From the NCBI GenBank assembly GCA_900469345.1, contig UBWZ01000007.1, positions 62,001-126,000 on the forward strand: DNA of 64,000 nucleotides, written 5' to 3'. This document shows, piece by piece, positions 1-8,288 of this stretch (position 1 is its first letter; each line of letters starts with the position of its first letter). Source of the DNA: Hyphomicrobiales bacterium. Lineage in GTDB: Bacteria; Pseudomonadota; Alphaproteobacteria; Rhizobiales; Rhizobiaceae. The translations under genes were made by a program, and so were the position numbers. The notes beneath the pieces were generated by a model. That model was not told the origin of the DNA. It searched no databases and was given only the letters and a program-made list of their open reading frames with translations.

Positions 1-20
1 GGCACGGCATCGCGGCATGA
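1..20 (+). CDS. Possible 3' end of an upstream subunit gene (partial)
   Basis: Only the last few codons would lie in the window, ending in a TGA at 18-20 in a frame reading HGIAA-stop. GMC dehydrogenases of the type that follows are normally preceded by a small secreted gluconate 2-dehydrogenase subunit 3-like protein, so this could be its tail. That is inference from family gene order. Twenty bases cannot prove it. Confidence 0.25.
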
Positions 21-38
21 TCCATCGGGAGGATGACC

Positions 39-1610
39 ATGGCTGCACCTTATGAACTGAAAGACGATCACGTCGTCGTCATCATCGGCTCCGGCGCCGG
101 TGGCGGCACGCTTGCAAATGAACTCGCCCAGAAGGGCGTCGATGTCGTCGTGCTGGAAGCCGGCGCCCGGATCGAGCACGAGGATTTCATCAACGACGAA
201 TGGGAGAGCTTTTCCCAGCTCGCCTGGCTCGACAACCGCACCACCGGCGGCGGCTGGCGGGTTTCCAGGGACTTCCCCAATCTGCCGGCGTGGATCGTCA
301 AGGCAGTCGGCGGAACGACCACGCACTGGGCCGGCGCATCGCTGCGTTTCCAGGAGCACGAACTGAAGACGCTGACCCATTACGGAAAGGTCGAAGGCGC
401 AAACCTGCTCGACTGGCCCATCACGCTTGCCGATCTCGAACCCTATTATGCCAGGGCGGAGGACAAGATGGGCGTCACCCGCACGAACGGCATCGAAGGC
501 CTGCCCGGCAACAATAATTTCAAGGTCTTCAAGGCAGGCGCCGACAAGATCGGCTACAAGGAATGCAACACCGGTCACATGGCGATCAATTCCAAGGATC
601 GTGACGACCGCATGGGCTGCCAGCAGACCGGCTTCTGCTTCCAAGGCTGCAAATGGGGCGCCAAATGGTCGACGCTCTATACGGAAATCCCCAAGGGCGA
701 GGCAACCGGCCGGCTCGAGGTGCGGCCGCAAAGCCATGTGGTGAAGATCGAACACGACAAGACCGGCAAGGTCACGGGGGTCGTCTACGCAGACAAGGAC
801 GGCAAGCTGCAGGAGCAAAAGGCCCGCGTCGTGTGCGTTGCCGGCAATTCCATCGAAAGCCCGCGCCTGCTGCTGAACTCCCAGTCGTCCCAGTTCCCGG
901 ACGGCCTTGCCAACTCGTCGGGCCAGGTCGGCAAGAACTACATGCGGCACACGACCGGCTCGGTCTATGCCGTGTTTGAAAAGCCGGTGCACATGTATCG
1001 CGGCACGACCATGGCCGGAGTCATCCGCGACGAAGCACGTCACGATCCGTCGCGCGGCTTCGTTGGCGGCTACGAGCTGGAGACGCTTTCGCTCGGCCTG
1101 CCCTTTATGGCGGCCTTCCTCGATCCGGGCGGCTGGGGACGCTCGTTTACCTCGGCACTCGACAGCTATCCCAACATGGCAGGCATGTGGATCGTCGGCG
1201 AAGACATGCCGCAGGAGCAGAATGCCGTAAAGCTCCACAAGGAGCTGAAGGACAAGTACGGCATGCCGATTCCGGATGTCTCGTTTACCGATCACCCCAA
1301 CGACGTGGCCATGCGCAACCACGGCTATAAGCAGGGCGAGGCACTCTATGCTGCAGTCGGCGCGATCCGCTCCTTCCCGACGCCGCCCTATCCCTCGACC
1401 CACAATCTCGGCACCAACCGAATGAGCGAAAAGCCCAAGGATGGGGTCGTCAACAAGTGGGGCCAGACCCACGACATCAAGAACCTGTTCGTCTCGGACG
1501 GCAGCCAGTTCACGACGGGAGCAGCGGAAAATCCGACGCTGACGATCGTCTCCCTGGCTATCCGCCAGGCCGACCACATCGCCAAGGAGATGTCGTCCGG
1601 AACGATCTGA
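39..1610 (+). CDS. GMC-family FAD-dependent sugar/alcohol dehydrogenase, large subunit
   Basis: This 523-residue protein probably oxidises a sugar, sugar alcohol or sugar acid and passes electrons to a cytochrome c. Visible features are an N-terminal FAD-binding glycine motif (IGSGAGGGTLANEL), a GMC C-terminal region with the active-site-type STHNLGTNRM segment, and a final ENPTLTI flavin contact. Cys194, Cys200 and Cys204 form a C-x5-C-x3-C pattern. That pattern binds a [3Fe-4S] cluster in FAD-glucose and fructose dehydrogenase large subunits. There is no signal peptide, as expected if the protein is exported with a Tat-dependent small subunit. I chose ATG 39 over ATG 33 because the GGGAGG at 28-33 then has normal spacing. 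The cytochrome c gene follows. The exact substrate cannot be read from the sequence. Confidence 0.85.
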   Translation: MAAPYELKDDHVVVIIGSGAGGGTLANELAQKGVDVVVLEAGARIEHEDFINDEWESFSQLAWLDNRTTGGGWRVSRDFPNLPAWIVKAVGGTTTHWAGASLRFQEHELKTLTHYGKVEGANLLDWPITLADLEPYYARAEDKMGVTRTNGIEGLPGNNNFKVFKAGADKIGYKECNTGHMAINSKDRDDRMGCQQTGFCFQGCKWGAKWSTLYTEIPKGEATGRLEVRPQSHVVKIEHDKTGKVTGVVYADKDGKLQEQKARVVCVAGNSIESPRLLLNSQSSQFPDGLANSSGQVGKNYMRHTTGSVYAVFEKPVHMYRGTTMAGVIRDEARHDPSRGFVGGYELETLSLGLPFMAAFLDPGGWGRSFTSALDSYPNMAGMWIVGEDMPQEQNAVKLHKELKDKYGMPIPDVSFTDHPNDVAMRNHGYKQGEALYAAVGAIRSFPTPPYPSTHNLGTNRMSEKPKDGVVNKWGQTHDIKNLFVSDGSQFTTGAAENPTLTIVSLAIRQADHIAKEMSSGTI

Positions 1611-1733
1611 GCCACCCTTTGCCCGGCCCCCCAGACCGGGCCCTCCCTGCGCAGGCCATCTCACACAGGCCTGCGCCACCTCGTGGCCGGGGAACCGGTC
1701 ACCTTTTTTTCAACGAAAGGACATGCCGACGCG
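1611..1733 (+). terminator. Three consecutive hairpins, the last an intrinsic-terminator-like structure
   Basis: The intergenic stretch holds GCCCGG/CCGGGC (1621-1626, 1636-1641), a perfect 9-bp stem GCGCAGGCC/GGCCTGCGC (1649-1657, 1668-1676), and a 7-bp stem with a GGAA tetraloop (1684-1701, one G-T pair) followed by seven T residues (1704-1710). The third looks like a rho-independent terminator placed just before the cytochrome gene. It probably terminates or attenuates dehydrogenase transcripts. Confidence 0.6.
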
Positions 1734-2111
1734 ATGAAGCGCCTCCTCTTGACCGTCGCCGCGCTGGCCCCCAGCATCGCCCTTGCCGATGGTGATGCTA
1801 CCAAGGGCGAAATCGTCTTCAAGAAATGCTCTGCCTGTCACAACATCGACAAAACGGACAACAAGATCGGCCCCCACCTCGTCGGCATCCTCGGCCGCAA
1901 GGTCGCGGCGATAGACGGCTTCCCCAATTATTCGGATGCATTGAAAGCAGCCGGTGCCGGCGGCAAGGTCTGGGACGAAGCAAGCCTTGCAGCCTGGGTG
2001 ACCGAGCCGAAGAAGCTCTATCCCGGTACGCGGATGGTCTTCACCGGGCTCAAGAAGCCAGAGGACGTCCAGGATCTGATCGCCTATATCAAAGCGCAGC
2101 CCGCACAATAG
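1734..2111 (+). CDS. Class I cytochrome c, periplasmic electron acceptor
   Basis: A 125-residue secreted monohaem cytochrome. The N-terminus MKRLLLTVAALAPSIALADG is a Sec signal peptide. It is followed by the haem-binding motif CSACH, the conserved IGPHLVGILGR segment, and a C-terminal PGTRMVF methionine-ligand region ending in an amphipathic helix (DVQDLIAYIKA). The size fits the c550/c2 group. ATG 1734 is chosen because it places the signal peptide at the N-terminus. An upstream in-frame GTG at 1683 lies inside the terminator hairpin. Its position directly after the GMC dehydrogenase suggests it carries electrons from that enzyme to the respiratory chain. Confidence 0.9.
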   Translation: MKRLLLTVAALAPSIALADGDATKGEIVFKKCSACHNIDKTDNKIGPHLVGILGRKVAAIDGFPNYSDALKAAGAGGKVWDEASLAAWVTEPKKLYPGTRMVFTGLKKPEDVQDLIAYIKAQPAQ

Positions 2112-2126
2112 CCGGTGCGTAGGCCG

Positions 2127-3758
2127 TTATTCGCCGCTGAACCGCCGAATCAGAATGTCTCGCATCCGGTCCATTGTCGGGATAGCGCCGTCGACCGATG
2201 GCGACATGCCTGCCGCGAAGCCGTCCGCCATGAAGGCCTCCACCAATTGCCGGTCCTGGCTGACAATGTGGATCGGCACGGCACGCGACGCGTTCGGACC
2301 GGTCACGATCTCCGCCGGCTGGTGATCGCCAAGCACCACGAACACGGCATCGCTGCCAAATCCGGCGATATAATCTCCTAGGACATCGAGGGAGTAGTCG
2401 ATGGTCGCGATATATTGCCGCCGGACCCGGTCCTGATCCGACCACACCACCTGCGGCGGGTCGCCGCTCTCGGCCTGACCGTTGAACACAGTTCCGTCGC
2501 CGACTGCGTTCCAGTCGATTTTGACAGGCACCGGCGTCCAAGGCGCATGGCTGGAAATCAAAACGACCTGCGCCATCACATTCTTGCCCTCGGCCCGCGC
2601 CGGCGCTCGGACCAGTCGCTCGAAGGCCGAAAGCGTATACTGGTCCGGCATGGTCACCCAGTTGAAGGGCTTGCCACGATAGCCGAGGTCCTTTTCCGCC
2701 AAGACACGATCATATCCGTAATAGGCCGATTCCGGCCAATCCATTGTGATCGCCGGCATGACCCCGGAGGTCTCCCATCCGGCATCGTGAAACATCCGGT
2801 TTAGGCTCGGCCGCCCGCTTTCCATCAGCAGATCGTAGCGTGGCTGGCTGTCGATCCATAAACCGGACAGGAGGGTGCCGTGGGCAAGCCAGCTCAGCCC
2901 ACCGACGGTAGGCGACAATGTCCACCCGCTTGCAGCGGCAAACCCCGCCGCCTGCAATTGATGCTCCATCCGGTCAAGCCGCGGTCCGATCACCGGTCGA
3001 TACCGGGAGTCCTCCAGAGCGCTTCGCCCGTAGGATTCGATAAACACCAGGATGACGTCATGCCCCTTGACCTTCGAAAAAAGATCCTGTGGGCCGACCC
3101 GCATTTTGTCGGCCGCCACGTCCTGCTCGAACTGGCGCTGATTGGCAATCGCGCCGGTGACGAGCGACATGCGCGCCGCAAGATAGGGCGCGACCGGCAT
3201 GCCGGCAAAGTCCGGTGCAGCCTGCCTGCCCCTCACCGCCATCGAGACAATTCCAAGGCCAAGAACGATGGCAAAGGCTGAGAGGCCGGCCCGACGCGCT
3301 GGCCTGCCGAGACGGGTCAGCTGCAGGCAAGCCCACAGGAACACGACGACAAGACCGCCGAACGCAATTGCCGCAGCCCCCGTCAGGAGAGCCGCCCTGC
3401 CGGTCCCGAGCGTTCCCGACAGGACATTCCAGCCGTCGAACATCATCTTGATGTCCAGATAGGGGTTGAAGCGCCTCTGAAAGGCCAGGAGGACGCCCAT
3501 GTCGGCCACTTTCAGAAACAGCAGACAGGCGAGAAGGATCGTGGCAAGAAGCGCGATGGGGACAGAGATCCGCTTCGGCAGGAGCAAGAGGGCCAGCGCA
3601 AGCATCGGCACCTCGATCGGAAGGTGCAGAAAGGCGCTGGCATGAAAATCGGCAAGATTGTCCGGCAGGGCACAGATACCGACACCGATCAGGCTGAACA
3701 GCAGGATCGCCAGCAGCGCCTTCCAACCGACGACAGGGCCAGACGTACGCACGGTCAT
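2127..3758 (-). CDS. Sulfatase/LTA-synthase-like membrane phosphotransferase or hydrolase
   Basis: A 543-residue protein with about five hydrophobic segments in the first 200 residues and a large soluble, presumably periplasmic, alkaline-phosphatase-superfamily domain. The domain begins near HDVILVFIESYGRSAL and ends with a metal-binding-type FVVLGDHQPA motif. The architecture matches LTA synthase, phosphoglycerol transferase and phosphoethanolamine transferase families, which move a phospho-alcohol head group from a phospholipid onto a polymer or glycolipid. The start has a GAGGGG ribosome site. It is divergent from the LPG-synthase-like gene at 3821 and close to a CDP-alcohol transferase, so a role in envelope modification is plausible. 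Donor and acceptor are unknown. Confidence 0.75.
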   Translation of the reverse strand: MTVRTSGPVVGWKALLAILLFSLIGVGICALPDNLADFHASAFLHLPIEVPMLALALLLLPKRISVPIALLATILLACLLFLKVADMGVLLAFQRRFNPYLDIKMMFDGWNVLSGTLGTGRAALLTGAAAIAFGGLVVVFLWACLQLTRLGRPARRAGLSAFAIVLGLGIVSMAVRGRQAAPDFAGMPVAPYLAARMSLVTGAIANQRQFEQDVAADKMRVGPQDLFSKVKGHDVILVFIESYGRSALEDSRYRPVIGPRLDRMEHQLQAAGFAAASGWTLSPTVGGLSWLAHGTLLSGLWIDSQPRYDLLMESGRPSLNRMFHDAGWETSGVMPAITMDWPESAYYGYDRVLAEKDLGYRGKPFNWVTMPDQYTLSAFERLVRAPARAEGKNVMAQVVLISSHAPWTPVPVKIDWNAVGDGTVFNGQAESGDPPQVVWSDQDRVRRQYIATIDYSLDVLGDYIAGFGSDAVFVVLGDHQPAEIVTGPNASRAVPIHIVSQDRQLVEAFMADGFAAGMSPSVDGAIPTMDRMRDILIRRFSGE

Positions 3759-3820
3759 GCGATTACCCCTCCCGACACCTGCCGCAAGTGTGACCCGGCA
3801 TACCGGGACCTGGGTTCACC

Positions 3821-4756
3821 ATGCGCGCCATGAAAATCATGGGCGTGCTCGCAGGCATCCTGCTGGTGGTGGGTCTTGCCGTCATGGTCAACCCCGTGGG
3901 CCTTGCCGAGGCGTTTTCGCAGGTGCCACCGGCTCACGTGGCCGCAGCCCTGCTGATCGTCCAGGCACAGGTCTTCCTGTCCGCCGTCCGATGGCGGTTT
4001 ACCGCAAGCCGCCTCGGCCAGGTCATGCCGCTGTGGATTGCCGTGCGGGAATATTACCTTGCCGGCGTGCTCAACCAGCTTCTGCCGGGCGGTATCGCCG
4101 GCGACGCAACCCGCATCTACCGCAACAGCGACGACAGAACCGGCGGATGGAAACGGAGCGCCACCGCCGTCATGCTGGAACGCCTGTCCGGCCAGGTCGC
4201 CTTCCTCGCATTGACCTGCATCGGTCTTCTCGCCTGGCCGCTGCTGCTCCCCGGTGATCTTCCGGCAAACGCGCCAACCGGACCCCTTGCGATCATCACC
4301 GTAATTGCCCTTGTCATGGCCGGCGTGGCGATCGCCACGGCGTGGCTTTCGGCCCGCGTCAGGCAGCGGATCGAAGGTCTGCGAACGGACCTCAAGGCGG
4401 TATTGTGGACGGATGGCGCCGCGGTCGTGCAGGCGGTTCTCAGCGTCCTGGTGGTCGGAACCTACGTGCTCGTCTTCCTGCTCGCCTCCGATGCGGTCGG
4501 CGCAAGACTGCCCTTGGTCGCAGCCGTCACGGCTGTTCCGCTTTGCCTCCTGTCGATGCTGATCCCGATCGGCATCGGCGGATGGGGCACCCGAGAGGCG
4601 GCGGCGGCGGCACTCTGGCCGGTGTTCGGCTTTACCGGCGCACAAGGTCTGGCTGCCAGTCTTCTGTATGGCCTGCTGTCGCTGGCCGGCGCTGCCTTGC
4701 CGGGCCTGATCATCCTTGCCTGGTCCATGCTGCGTCGGAGCAAGACGTCGCAATAG
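3821..4756 (+). CDS. Lysylphosphatidylglycerol synthase transmembrane-domain family protein (UPF0104)
   Basis: A 311-residue, almost entirely hydrophobic protein with about eight predicted membrane spans. It carries family landmarks such as LSAVRWRF near the start, YLAGVLNQLLPGGIAGDATR, and a C-terminal IGIGGWGTREAAAA segment. The family corresponds to the flippase-like membrane half of MprF without the aminoacyltransferase domain. Stand-alone members often sit beside glycosyltransferase and lipid-modifying genes. It starts 62 bp from the divergent sulfatase-like gene and converges on the CDP-alcohol transferase. A transport role for a lipid-linked intermediate is an inference. ATG 3830 is an alternative start. 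Confidence 0.75.
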   Translation: MRAMKIMGVLAGILLVVGLAVMVNPVGLAEAFSQVPPAHVAAALLIVQAQVFLSAVRWRFTASRLGQVMPLWIAVREYYLAGVLNQLLPGGIAGDATRIYRNSDDRTGGWKRSATAVMLERLSGQVAFLALTCIGLLAWPLLLPGDLPANAPTGPLAIITVIALVMAGVAIATAWLSARVRQRIEGLRTDLKAVLWTDGAAVVQAVLSVLVVGTYVLVFLLASDAVGARLPLVAAVTAVPLCLLSMLIPIGIGGWGTREAAAAALWPVFGFTGAQGLAASLLYGLLSLAGAALPGLIILAWSMLRRSKTSQ

Positions 4757-4797
4757 GCATCCGCTGGCTGCGGCTGTCGCGGCACTGGAGAGCCGGA

Positions 4798-5568
4798 TCA
4801 TCGCACGTCGTCCGCGCGCCTGACGAGGTAGACGCAATCGGCAGCGAAGGAGTAGGTCAGCAGGACCAGCGCCGCTGCGGCAAGCCAGGATGAGACCGGC
4901 ACGGCCACCTGCGGCAGCAGCACCAGACAGAGGACGACGATCTGCACGACGCACACGAACTTCCGCCGGAAGGATGCCGGCAGGAGAGCATTGAGCCGTG
5001 GCATGGCGGACTGCGCGAGAATGAAGGCGTAGCGCATCAGGCCGATCAGCAGCACCCAGATGCCGGCCTTTTCGAGCAGGAAAGCCGCGGCCGACAGGCA
5101 GAGGATGAGCATGGCATCGATTTCCATGTCGAACCGGGCGCCGAGCGGTGATTCGAGATGGTAGCGACGGGCCAGATACCCATCGACGGCATCAAGCGAA
5201 AAGGCCAGGATCGCCAGCACCCACAACCACTTCCCGCCGCTCTGCGGCAGGCTGGCGCAACAGACCGCCGCGGCCACGATGCAGACCAGAGCCGCTCGTA
5301 TCGCCGTCACTGTATTGGCAGGGCCGAACCTTTCGAAGCGGTGGTGCCGCAGCCCGTGAAGCACGATGGCGAAGATCAACAGGAGAAGCAAAAGTGCCGC
5401 CGCGATGGCGCCACGTCCGAGCGACAGAAACGGCGCGGCAAGAAGATACCCAACGACCGACGCCGCAAAGATCCGGCTCAGAACTTTGAGGGCGCTTGCC
5501 CGCAAAGTGTCCGAAGGACCCGCATTCGCGACCAGGGCCTGCGCTACAAGGGGTTCTTTTACCGTCAT
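4798..5568 (-). CDS. CDP-alcohol phosphatidyltransferase family membrane protein
   Basis: A 256-residue integral membrane protein with the diagnostic CDP-alcohol phosphotransferase signature: DAVDGYLAR, then G about eight residues later, then FDMEID, giving the D-x2-D-G...A-R...G...D-x3-D pattern that holds two metal ions. Enzymes of this family join a CDP-linked alcohol or diacylglycerol to a second hydroxyl group. The N-terminal 40 residues are soluble and not conserved. It starts 7 bp after the stop of the GTP cyclohydrolase II gene on the same strand, so the two are almost certainly co-transcribed. That pairing is unusual because phospholipid synthesis and riboflavin/pterin precursors have no obvious link. 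Confidence 0.85.
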   Translation of the reverse strand: MTVKEPLVAQALVANAGPSDTLRASALKVLSRIFAASVVGYLLAAPFLSLGRGAIAAALLLLLLIFAIVLHGLRHHRFERFGPANTVTAIRAALVCIVAAAVCCASLPQSGGKWLWVLAILAFSLDAVDGYLARRYHLESPLGARFDMEIDAMLILCLSAAAFLLEKAGIWVLLIGLMRYAFILAQSAMPRLNALLPASFRRKFVCVVQIVVLCLVLLPQVAVPVSSWLAAAALVLLTYSFAADCVYLVRRADDVR

Positions 5569-5574
5569 CTCAAC

Positions 5575-6681
5575 TCATCCTGCCGCAAGGCGCGCCAAGG
5601 TCTCCAGCATGTGTCCAGCCCGGGTCTTCTTGGTCTGCAGGTAACTGGCATTCTCAGCTGTCACATCTCCCACCACTGGCACACGACTATGCACCTCAAT
5701 GCCCCCGGCGGAAAGAGCAGCGATCTTGGACGGATTGTTGGTCAGGAGAACGACTTTCCTGATACCGAGACGCTCGAGCATGGCGATCGCCGCGTCATAG
5801 CGACGATGGTCGACGCCATAGCCGAGCTCGGCATCCGCATCGATCGTGTCGAGGCCCAGATGCTGGTACCCATAGGCCCTCATTTTGGCGCCGATCCCCG
5901 TGCCTCTTCCTTCCTGATCGAGATAAACAAGCACGCCACCACCCATTGCCTTCATCGACGCAAGGCCGTTGCGCAGCTGGTCGCCGCAATCACACTTCAG
6001 CGAGGCACAAAGGTCGCCGGTAATGCAGGACGAATGTACGCGCAAGGGAACCGCACCACTCAGGTCCGGCTCGCCGACGATGATCGCGACCTGATCCTTC
6101 TGGGCCAGCCCGCCGCGGAAGACGACAAAGTCCGCATCGCCGAGATCGCGCAGAGGCACGCGGGTGCGAACAACCGTCTCGAAATGCTGGCGAGCAGAAT
6201 TGGCTTTGCCGAGATTTGCGCTGTCGAGCGTGTGGCAGGCCGCGAAGCGGGACTCGATACCGTTGATATCGGCGCACACCATGGCGGGCAGCAAAAGCGC
6301 CAGCTGGGCAAGTTCGGCCGACGCGCTCATGACCGGGTCTGCCGGGTGCCAGAGGGCAGGCGGCTGTACCCCGAGCCCGTACGCCAGTTCGGACGCCTGC
6401 GCAAAGGAGACGGAGGCGAGCGGTACGGCTATATCGCCTGAGACACTCGCAAGCAGTCGCGTGGCGCGCTCACCCGTGAGAAACAACGCGTGCTTTTGAT
6501 CCACTGCGAGCGCGAACTGGTCGTAGATCGATGGCGATGCACTATCGAGCGCCAGAATGGCAAGGCGGCGGATGCCATCCTTGAACACGACCGGTCGACC
6601 AAACCGCAATTCGGAAGAGGCCCGTTCCACCTGCATGGCAGGCGATGCAAAACAGAAGCTGGAATCGACGGAGGATGTCAT
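5575..6681 (-). CDS. GTP cyclohydrolase II-like enzyme with N-terminal extension
   Basis: A 368-residue protein whose C-terminal ~200 residues match RibA: zinc cysteines in CITGDLCASLKCDCG, the catalytic YLDQEGRGTGIG segment, the LGYGVDHRRY region and LLTNNPSK. RibA opens GTP to a diaminopyrimidine and releases formate and pyrophosphate. The first ~150 residues are not the DHBP synthase domain of RibBA and resemble nothing I can name. All zinc ligands appear intact, so activity is expected. ATG 6681 is preferred over an upstream TTG. There are no other riboflavin genes nearby. Instead it is divergent from a PTPS-like, glycosyltransferase and methyltransferase operon, so it is probably a pathway-specific paralogue and not the housekeeping RibA. 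Confidence 0.85.
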   Translation of the reverse strand: MTSSVDSSFCFASPAMQVERASSELRFGRPVVFKDGIRRLAILALDSASPSIYDQFALAVDQKHALFLTGERATRLLASVSGDIAVPLASVSFAQASELAYGLGVQPPALWHPADPVMSASAELAQLALLLPAMVCADINGIESRFAACHTLDSANLGKANSARQHFETVVRTRVPLRDLGDADFVVFRGGLAQKDQVAIIVGEPDLSGAVPLRVHSSCITGDLCASLKCDCGDQLRNGLASMKAMGGGVLVYLDQEGRGTGIGAKMRAYGYQHLGLDTIDADAELGYGVDHRRYDAAIAMLERLGIRKVVLLTNNPSKIAALSAGGIEVHSRVPVVGDVTAENASYLQTKKTRAGHMLETLARLAAG

Positions 6682-6873
6682 CTGGATGTCCCACAATATT
6701 CAGCAACTTCTTAACGTCGGCGTGTCCCGGCTGGATCATCGTGCCGTCACCCCTTTCGCCGAAATGCGAGTCCCCACTGTGCCAACCGCCCCCCGCGCAC
6801 TAAGTTGGGCCGAAAACGAGATCCATGCGTGTCGCTTGCCATTTTCGGCGCAAGCCCGTCGGGGAGGGGTGAA

Positions 6874-7878
6874 ATGAACCTGGAGGTCAGGTCAGGCGAG
6901 CGGCGAAACGTCGCCAAGGGGCGGGCCTTGTGGTTTCCTGCCGCCGGCATCTGCCAGATGCGCGACGAACCCGTTTCCGCCCCCGTCGAAGGTCAGGCGC
7001 TGGTGCGCACGCAGTTCAGCGGCATCAGCCGCGGCACGGAAAACCTCGTGTTCCACGGTCATGTCCCGGAGACCGAATTCGAAAGAATGCGCAGCCCCCA
7101 TATGGGCGGCGAATTCCCGTTTCCGGTCAAATACGGATACTCGACGGTCGGCCGCGTCGAAGCGGGGGAAGCGTCCCTGATCGGCAAGACCGTCTTTTGC
7201 CTTCACCCGCATCAGGACGTGTTCGTGGTCGAGACGGGCGCCCTGACCGTGCTGCCGGAGGGATTGCCCTCGGGGCGCGGCGTTCTCGCCGCCAATATGG
7301 AAACTGCCCTCAACATTGTCTGGGATGCCGCCATTCTTCCCGGTGACCGCGTCGCCGTTTTCGGTGCCGGCGTGGTCGGCACACTCGTCGCCTTTCTGGC
7401 GTCGCAGATTGCCGGCACCGATGTCGTGCTGATCGACAAGGTGTCGGACCGCTTGCCGCTTGCCGGAAGCCTCGGTCTGACACTCGTTTCCGATGGCGGG
7501 GCTGCGGGCAGCGAGTTCGACATGCTCATCAATGCTTCCGGCGCATCCGAGGCACTTGCCCGGGCCATCGATCTTGCCGGTCATGAGGCCCGGATCGTCG
7601 AGGCAAGCTGGTATGGCGACCGTCCGGTCAGCCTGCCGCTCGGCGGCGCTTTCCACGCCAGGCGCCTGACCATCGTCAGCTCCCAGGTCGGCTCGGTTCC
7701 GCCGTCGCGACGTGCCCGCTGGCCCTTTGCCCGGCGGCTCGCCAAGGCCCTCGAACTCCTGCGCGACGATCGGCTCGATGCGCTGATTTCGGGAGAGACT
7801 GCCTTTTCGGAACTCGACAAGGCCTATCCGGCCATCCTTGCCGATCCGGACACCCTCTGCCACCGTATTCACTACTGA
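6874..7878 (+). CDS. MDR-superfamily dehydrogenase, BchC-like, lacking the usual zinc cysteine
   Basis: A 334-residue medium-chain dehydrogenase/reductase. The N-terminal catalytic domain carries SGISRGTENLVFHG where zinc alcohol dehydrogenases have a G-I-C-G-S/T-D type segment, so the catalytic zinc cysteine is absent, as in bacteriochlorophyllide dehydrogenase BchC relatives. The nucleotide-binding motif VAVFGAGVVGTLVA lies near residue 165. Acidic VLIDK after it suggests NAD preference. ATG 6874 follows a strong GGGGAGGGG at 6861-6869. It is the first gene of a tight four-gene operon (11-bp gap to the next gene) that faces the RibA-like gene. Its substrate is unknown; the context suggests a side-chain alcohol or ketone of a pyrimidine/pterin-type compound. 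Confidence 0.8.
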   Translation: MNLEVRSGERRNVAKGRALWFPAAGICQMRDEPVSAPVEGQALVRTQFSGISRGTENLVFHGHVPETEFERMRSPHMGGEFPFPVKYGYSTVGRVEAGEASLIGKTVFCLHPHQDVFVVETGALTVLPEGLPSGRGVLAANMETALNIVWDAAILPGDRVAVFGAGVVGTLVAFLASQIAGTDVVLIDKVSDRLPLAGSLGLTLVSDGGAAGSEFDMLINASGASEALARAIDLAGHEARIVEASWYGDRPVSLPLGGAFHARRLTIVSSQVGSVPPSRRARWPFARRLAKALELLRDDRLDALISGETAFSELDKAYPAILADPDTLCHRIHY

Positions 7879-7889
7879 AAGCGAAAGCC

Positions 7890-8288
7890 ATGTTTGCCGT
7901 CCAGGTCCGCGACCACATCATGATTGCCCATAGTCTGCCACGTCCCGTCTTCGGCCCTGCCCAGGGAATGCATGGCGCGACCTTTGTCGTCGACGCCGCC
8001 TTCTTCACACGCGAGCTCGATGAGGACGGGCTGGCTGTCGATATCGGCGCCGCGACCACCGTGCTGAGCGCCGTGCTGAAGCCCCTCAACTACCAGAACC
8101 TCGATGAGCTGCCGGTCTTCGCCGGGAAGGTGACGACCACCGAGACACTCGCCAAGCATATCTTCGACGAGCTGGCCCGCGCCGTTGCGGATAACAGGCT
8201 GGGGGAGGGGAGCGACCGCATTTGCCGACTGAAGGTGACACTGCACGAATCGCACATGGCGCTTGGCTGGTACGAGGCGGATCTTTGA
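7890..8288 (+). CDS. Degenerate 6-pyruvoyltetrahydropterin synthase/QueD homologue
   Basis: A 132-residue protein of the T-fold PTPS/QueD family. It keeps the first zinc histidine in IAHSL, the LNYQNLDELP segment (canonical LDHKNLD), the TTTETLAKHIFDEL helix and the LHESHMALGWYE strand carrying the substrate-binding Glu. Two hallmarks differ. The catalytic Cys-x3-HGH box is replaced by GPAQGMHGATF, so the cysteine and one of the two HGH histidines are missing. It is therefore unlikely to be a normal sepiapterin-, carboxy- or pyruvoyl-tetrahydropterin synthase and may do a different step or bind a pterin. It lies between the dehydrogenase and the glycosyltransferase, whose start overlaps its stop. 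Confidence 0.8.
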   Translation: MFAVQVRDHIMIAHSLPRPVFGPAQGMHGATFVVDAAFFTRELDEDGLAVDIGAATTVLSAVLKPLNYQNLDELPVFAGKVTTTETLAKHIFDELARAVADNRLGEGSDRICRLKVTLHESHMALGWYEADL

